Positions 62,200 to 64,000 of a stretch of 64,000 bases of DNA are shown one piece after another; position 1 is the first letter of the stretch; each line of letters starts with the position of its first letter. The position numbers and the translations under genes are program-made. The notes under the pieces were generated by a model. That model saw only the letters and a program-made list of their open reading frames with translations. It was not told where the DNA came from and ran no database searches. The stretch comes from Schaalia odontolytica (lineage in GTDB: Bacteria; Actinomycetota; Actinomycetes; Actinomycetales; Actinomycetaceae): positions 806,001-870,000 of the forward strand of contig NZ_CP046315.1 in NCBI RefSeq assembly GCF_009730335.1, read 5' to 3'.

Positions 62200-63640
62200 G
62201 TGAAGGTAACTGATCTTGCCAGGTTCGCGCGGCGCTGTGGAGCGCCGCAGACGAGCTGCGCGCCAATTCCAAACTGACTTCGGTGCAGTACCGTGACCCG
62301 GTATTGGGCCTTGTCTTCTTGGCCTACGCGGAAGATCGGTTTGAATCCGTGCGTGCTGCGGTTGATGCTGGCGCTACGAGCCGTAACCCGGCCAACGTCG
62401 CGGACTACAGGGCGAAGTCCGTGCTCTATGTGCCCGACGAGTCTCGCCTGTCCTACCTGGTAAACCTGCCAGAAGGTAAGGACGTCGGCAAGGCGACCGA
62501 TGCGGCCATCAAAGCCATCGAAGAGACCAACCTAGAGCTCAAGGACGTCCTGCCACGCGGGTCCCAGAAGCTCGAACGCTCTACTCTTATCGAACTCCTT
62601 CGCCTGTTTGCCCCACTACCCAAGCAGCTTGAGGGGGACGCGTTCGGGTTCATCTACGAGGATTTTCTCTCCAACTTCGCCGCCCAGGAAGGAAAGGGCG
62701 GTGGTAAGTACTTCACCCCGTACTCGACGCGCGTCTGATCGTCGAGATCCTGCAGCCCTTTCAGGGGCGCGTGTTCGACCCGGCCTGCGGCTCGGGCGGC
62801 ATGTTCGTGCAATGCGCGAAGTTCGTTGAGTGCCATCACGAGAAAGCCAGCCGCAAGTTGTCCCTTTTCGGTACAGAGAAGACCGGGGACACCATCCCAC
62901 TGGCGAAGATGAACCTCCCCCTGCACGGCCTGTCCGGTGACATCCGTCAGGACAACAGCTACTCCGAGGACCCATACAAGGCCGACAATGGCAACTTCAT
63001 CTGGATCCAGCAGTTCTACGCAGCCCTTTCGGCCAAAGGCCGCGCCGGATTTGTCATGGCCAACTCCGCGTGTGACACCGGGCATTCTGAGAAGGACATT
63101 CGACAGAGGCTCATCGAGTCTGGCACAGTTGACGTGATGGTGGCCGTCGGGCCGAACTTCTTCTACACAGTCACCCTGCCGGTGACGCTGTGGTTCCTTG
63201 ACAAAGCGAAGCTGGGCACTGCACGGGAAGACACTGTGCTCTTCATCGACGCCCGGCACGTCTTCTATCAGATCGACCGTGCCCACCGTGACTTCACCGC
63301 GGAACAGATCGAGTTCATTTCCAACATCGTGAGACTCTATCGCGGCGAACACGTCCAGACTGTTGACGGCAGTAACGAACTCCTTGAGCAGAACTTCCCC
63401 GGCGGCCAGTACGTCGACGTCGGCGGCCTGTGCAAGATCGCCACCCGCGTCGAGATCCAGGAACAGGGCTGGAGCCTCAACCCTGGCCGCTACATCGGCA
63501 CTGCCGCCGTCGACGAAGAAGACGTCGACTTCTTGAGCGACCTGCAACGACTATACGAGGAGTTCACTCAACTCAGCGACGACGCCGACGCTCTTCGCGC
63601 CAAGGTCGACGCGGCGATCAACGGGGTTCTCGGATTATGA
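62200..63640 (+). pseudogene. hsdM: Type I restriction-modification methyltransferase subunit, decayed
   Basis: The reading starts at GTG 62200 (VKVTDLARFAR) but must change frame near 62232 to continue ALWSAADELRANSKLTSVQY and RDPVLGLVFLAYAEDRFESV, typical HsdM. A second change is needed near 62733, where KYFTPYST goes into stop, to continue RLIVEILQPFQGRVFDPACG and SGGMF (the AdoMet-binding motif). Both breaks fit single-base deletions. Near 62980 the sequence jumps from SEDPYK directly to ADNGNFIWIQQFY, so about 45 residues that carry the catalytic N-P-P-F/Y motif are missing. The rest, RAGFVMANSACDTG to GWSLNPGRYIG, is intact in frame to 63640. Methyltransferase activity is not expected. 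Confidence 0.9.
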
Positions 63641-63804
63641 CTGTCAGGTTTGGTGGTCCCGTTTCCTACCACATCGGGGGTGGGTGGGGTAGCGAGACTC
63701 CGAATCCAGTCTCGGATGTACCCGCCTATGTCATTCGCGGCACCGACATACCCAGGGTAGCTGTTGGTGATTTGAACTCGGTGGAGTTTCGGTTCAGCAC
63801 GTAA
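63637..63804 (+). pseudogene. hsdS: Truncated type I specificity subunit (first 55 codons)
   Basis: ATG at 63637 overlaps the hsdM stop (ATGA), the normal hsdM-hsdS junction. The 55 residues match the start of an HsdS subunit: a small strand, GGGWGSETPN, then YVIRGTDIPRVAVGDL near residue 31. The frame stops at TAA 63802-63804, far short of a target-recognition domain, and the following DNA is not recognisably HsdS. It is therefore a stump that cannot give DNA specificity. Confidence 0.8.
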
Positions 63805-63833
63805 GTATTTCCTGATGTTCAGACTTGCCCTCA

Positions 63834-64000
63834 GTGACAAAGTTGAAGGGAAAGCGGGATGCAGCGGTCGTAGATCCCAGCCAACTGGACGTCTGTGAGC
63901 CCGCAGCAGTAAAACGGCAGGTCAAAGACCTAGCGCCTTTGGGGCTAATGGCGCTCAAGCGGGCGGGTTTGCGTGATCTCACACACACTTGGTCTGTAAG
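63834..64000 (+). CDS. Unidentified partial open frame at the right edge
   Basis: From GTG 63834 (or TTG 63843) a frame stays open to the window end, reading TKLKGKRDAAVVDPSQLDVC and then a basic helical stretch ending AGLRDLTHTWSV. Lys/Arg/Leu content is plausible for a DNA-associated protein, but I recognise no family and no good ribosome site. It may be a gene that broke hsdS, or chance. Confidence 0.25.
   Translation, partial: MTKLKGKRDAAVVDPSQLDVCEPAAVKRQVKDLAPLGLMALKRAGLRDLTHTWSV

Noticed and set aside
62771-63640. An independent short methyltransferase gene starting at GTG 62771
   Set aside because: The frame begins inside the AdoMet-binding motif of HsdM, continues the upstream HsdM sequence after a one-base correction and lacks the catalytic NPPF motif.

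Overview
The window looks like chromosomal DNA of a high-GC Gram-positive bacterium of the family Actinomycetaceae, most likely an Actinomyces/Schaalia-type species. This is an inference from base composition, frequent GTG starts, ATGA/GTGA operon overlaps, promoters placed 7 nt upstream of start codons (probable leaderless mRNAs), and typical actinobacterial gene order (pth-mfd-lipoprotein-eno-FtsB/DivIC-DUF501-ppx; greA-hemolysin III-short-chain Z-prenyltransferase).

Layout. 1-9.0 kb: edge of a TIR-like gene, an AbrB-type regulator with an ABC exporter, a secreted membrane-anchored nuclease-fold enzyme divergent from an intramembrane protease, and a MerR-controlled ABC drug exporter. 9.1-12.2 kb: a flavin amine-oxidase-like gene, a relatively AT-rich gap, and a collapsed fix locus in which an MFS-transporter start is joined out of frame to the end of fixC, followed by an intact fixX. 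12.2-17.2 kb: zinc-type CDF exporter, mdh, a GNAT enzyme and purU. The gaps hold four arrays of 19-20 bp repeat units, three of them head-to-head around a dyad. A fifth array lies at 34.2 kb.

17.5-35.5 kb is a surface-glycopolymer locus: a TagD-like cytidylyltransferase, a CDP-alcohol phosphotransferase, glycosyltransferases, a Wzz-like chain-length protein, a Wzy/ligase-like protein, a flippase, a WecG/TagA-type transferase and an initiating sugar-phosphate transferase. Two tandem paralogues of about 1150 residues sit inside it. Each is secreted and carries a fibrinogen-like domain, a propeller-like region, an FN3 domain and two C-terminal modules.

35.8-62.2 kb is housekeeping. A ZTP (pfl) riboswitch precedes glyA-folD. 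It is followed by exoA, a 2H phosphoesterase, galK, an SGNH hydrolase, pth-mfd, eno, a division protein, ppx, a tRNA with anticodon UAA but a short variable loop, a Bax-inhibitor-like protein, FKBP, msrA, an AI-2E-family protein, greA, TrhA, a prenyltransferase, a PfkB kinase, xseAB, ispH and ychF. 62.2-64 kb is a decayed type I restriction-modification locus: hsdM with two frameshifts and loss of the catalytic NPPF segment, then a 55-codon hsdS stub.

Most convergent or operon-end gaps carry strong GC-rich hairpins, usually without a U-tract. No insertion sequence, prophage, CRISPR array or rRNA was seen.
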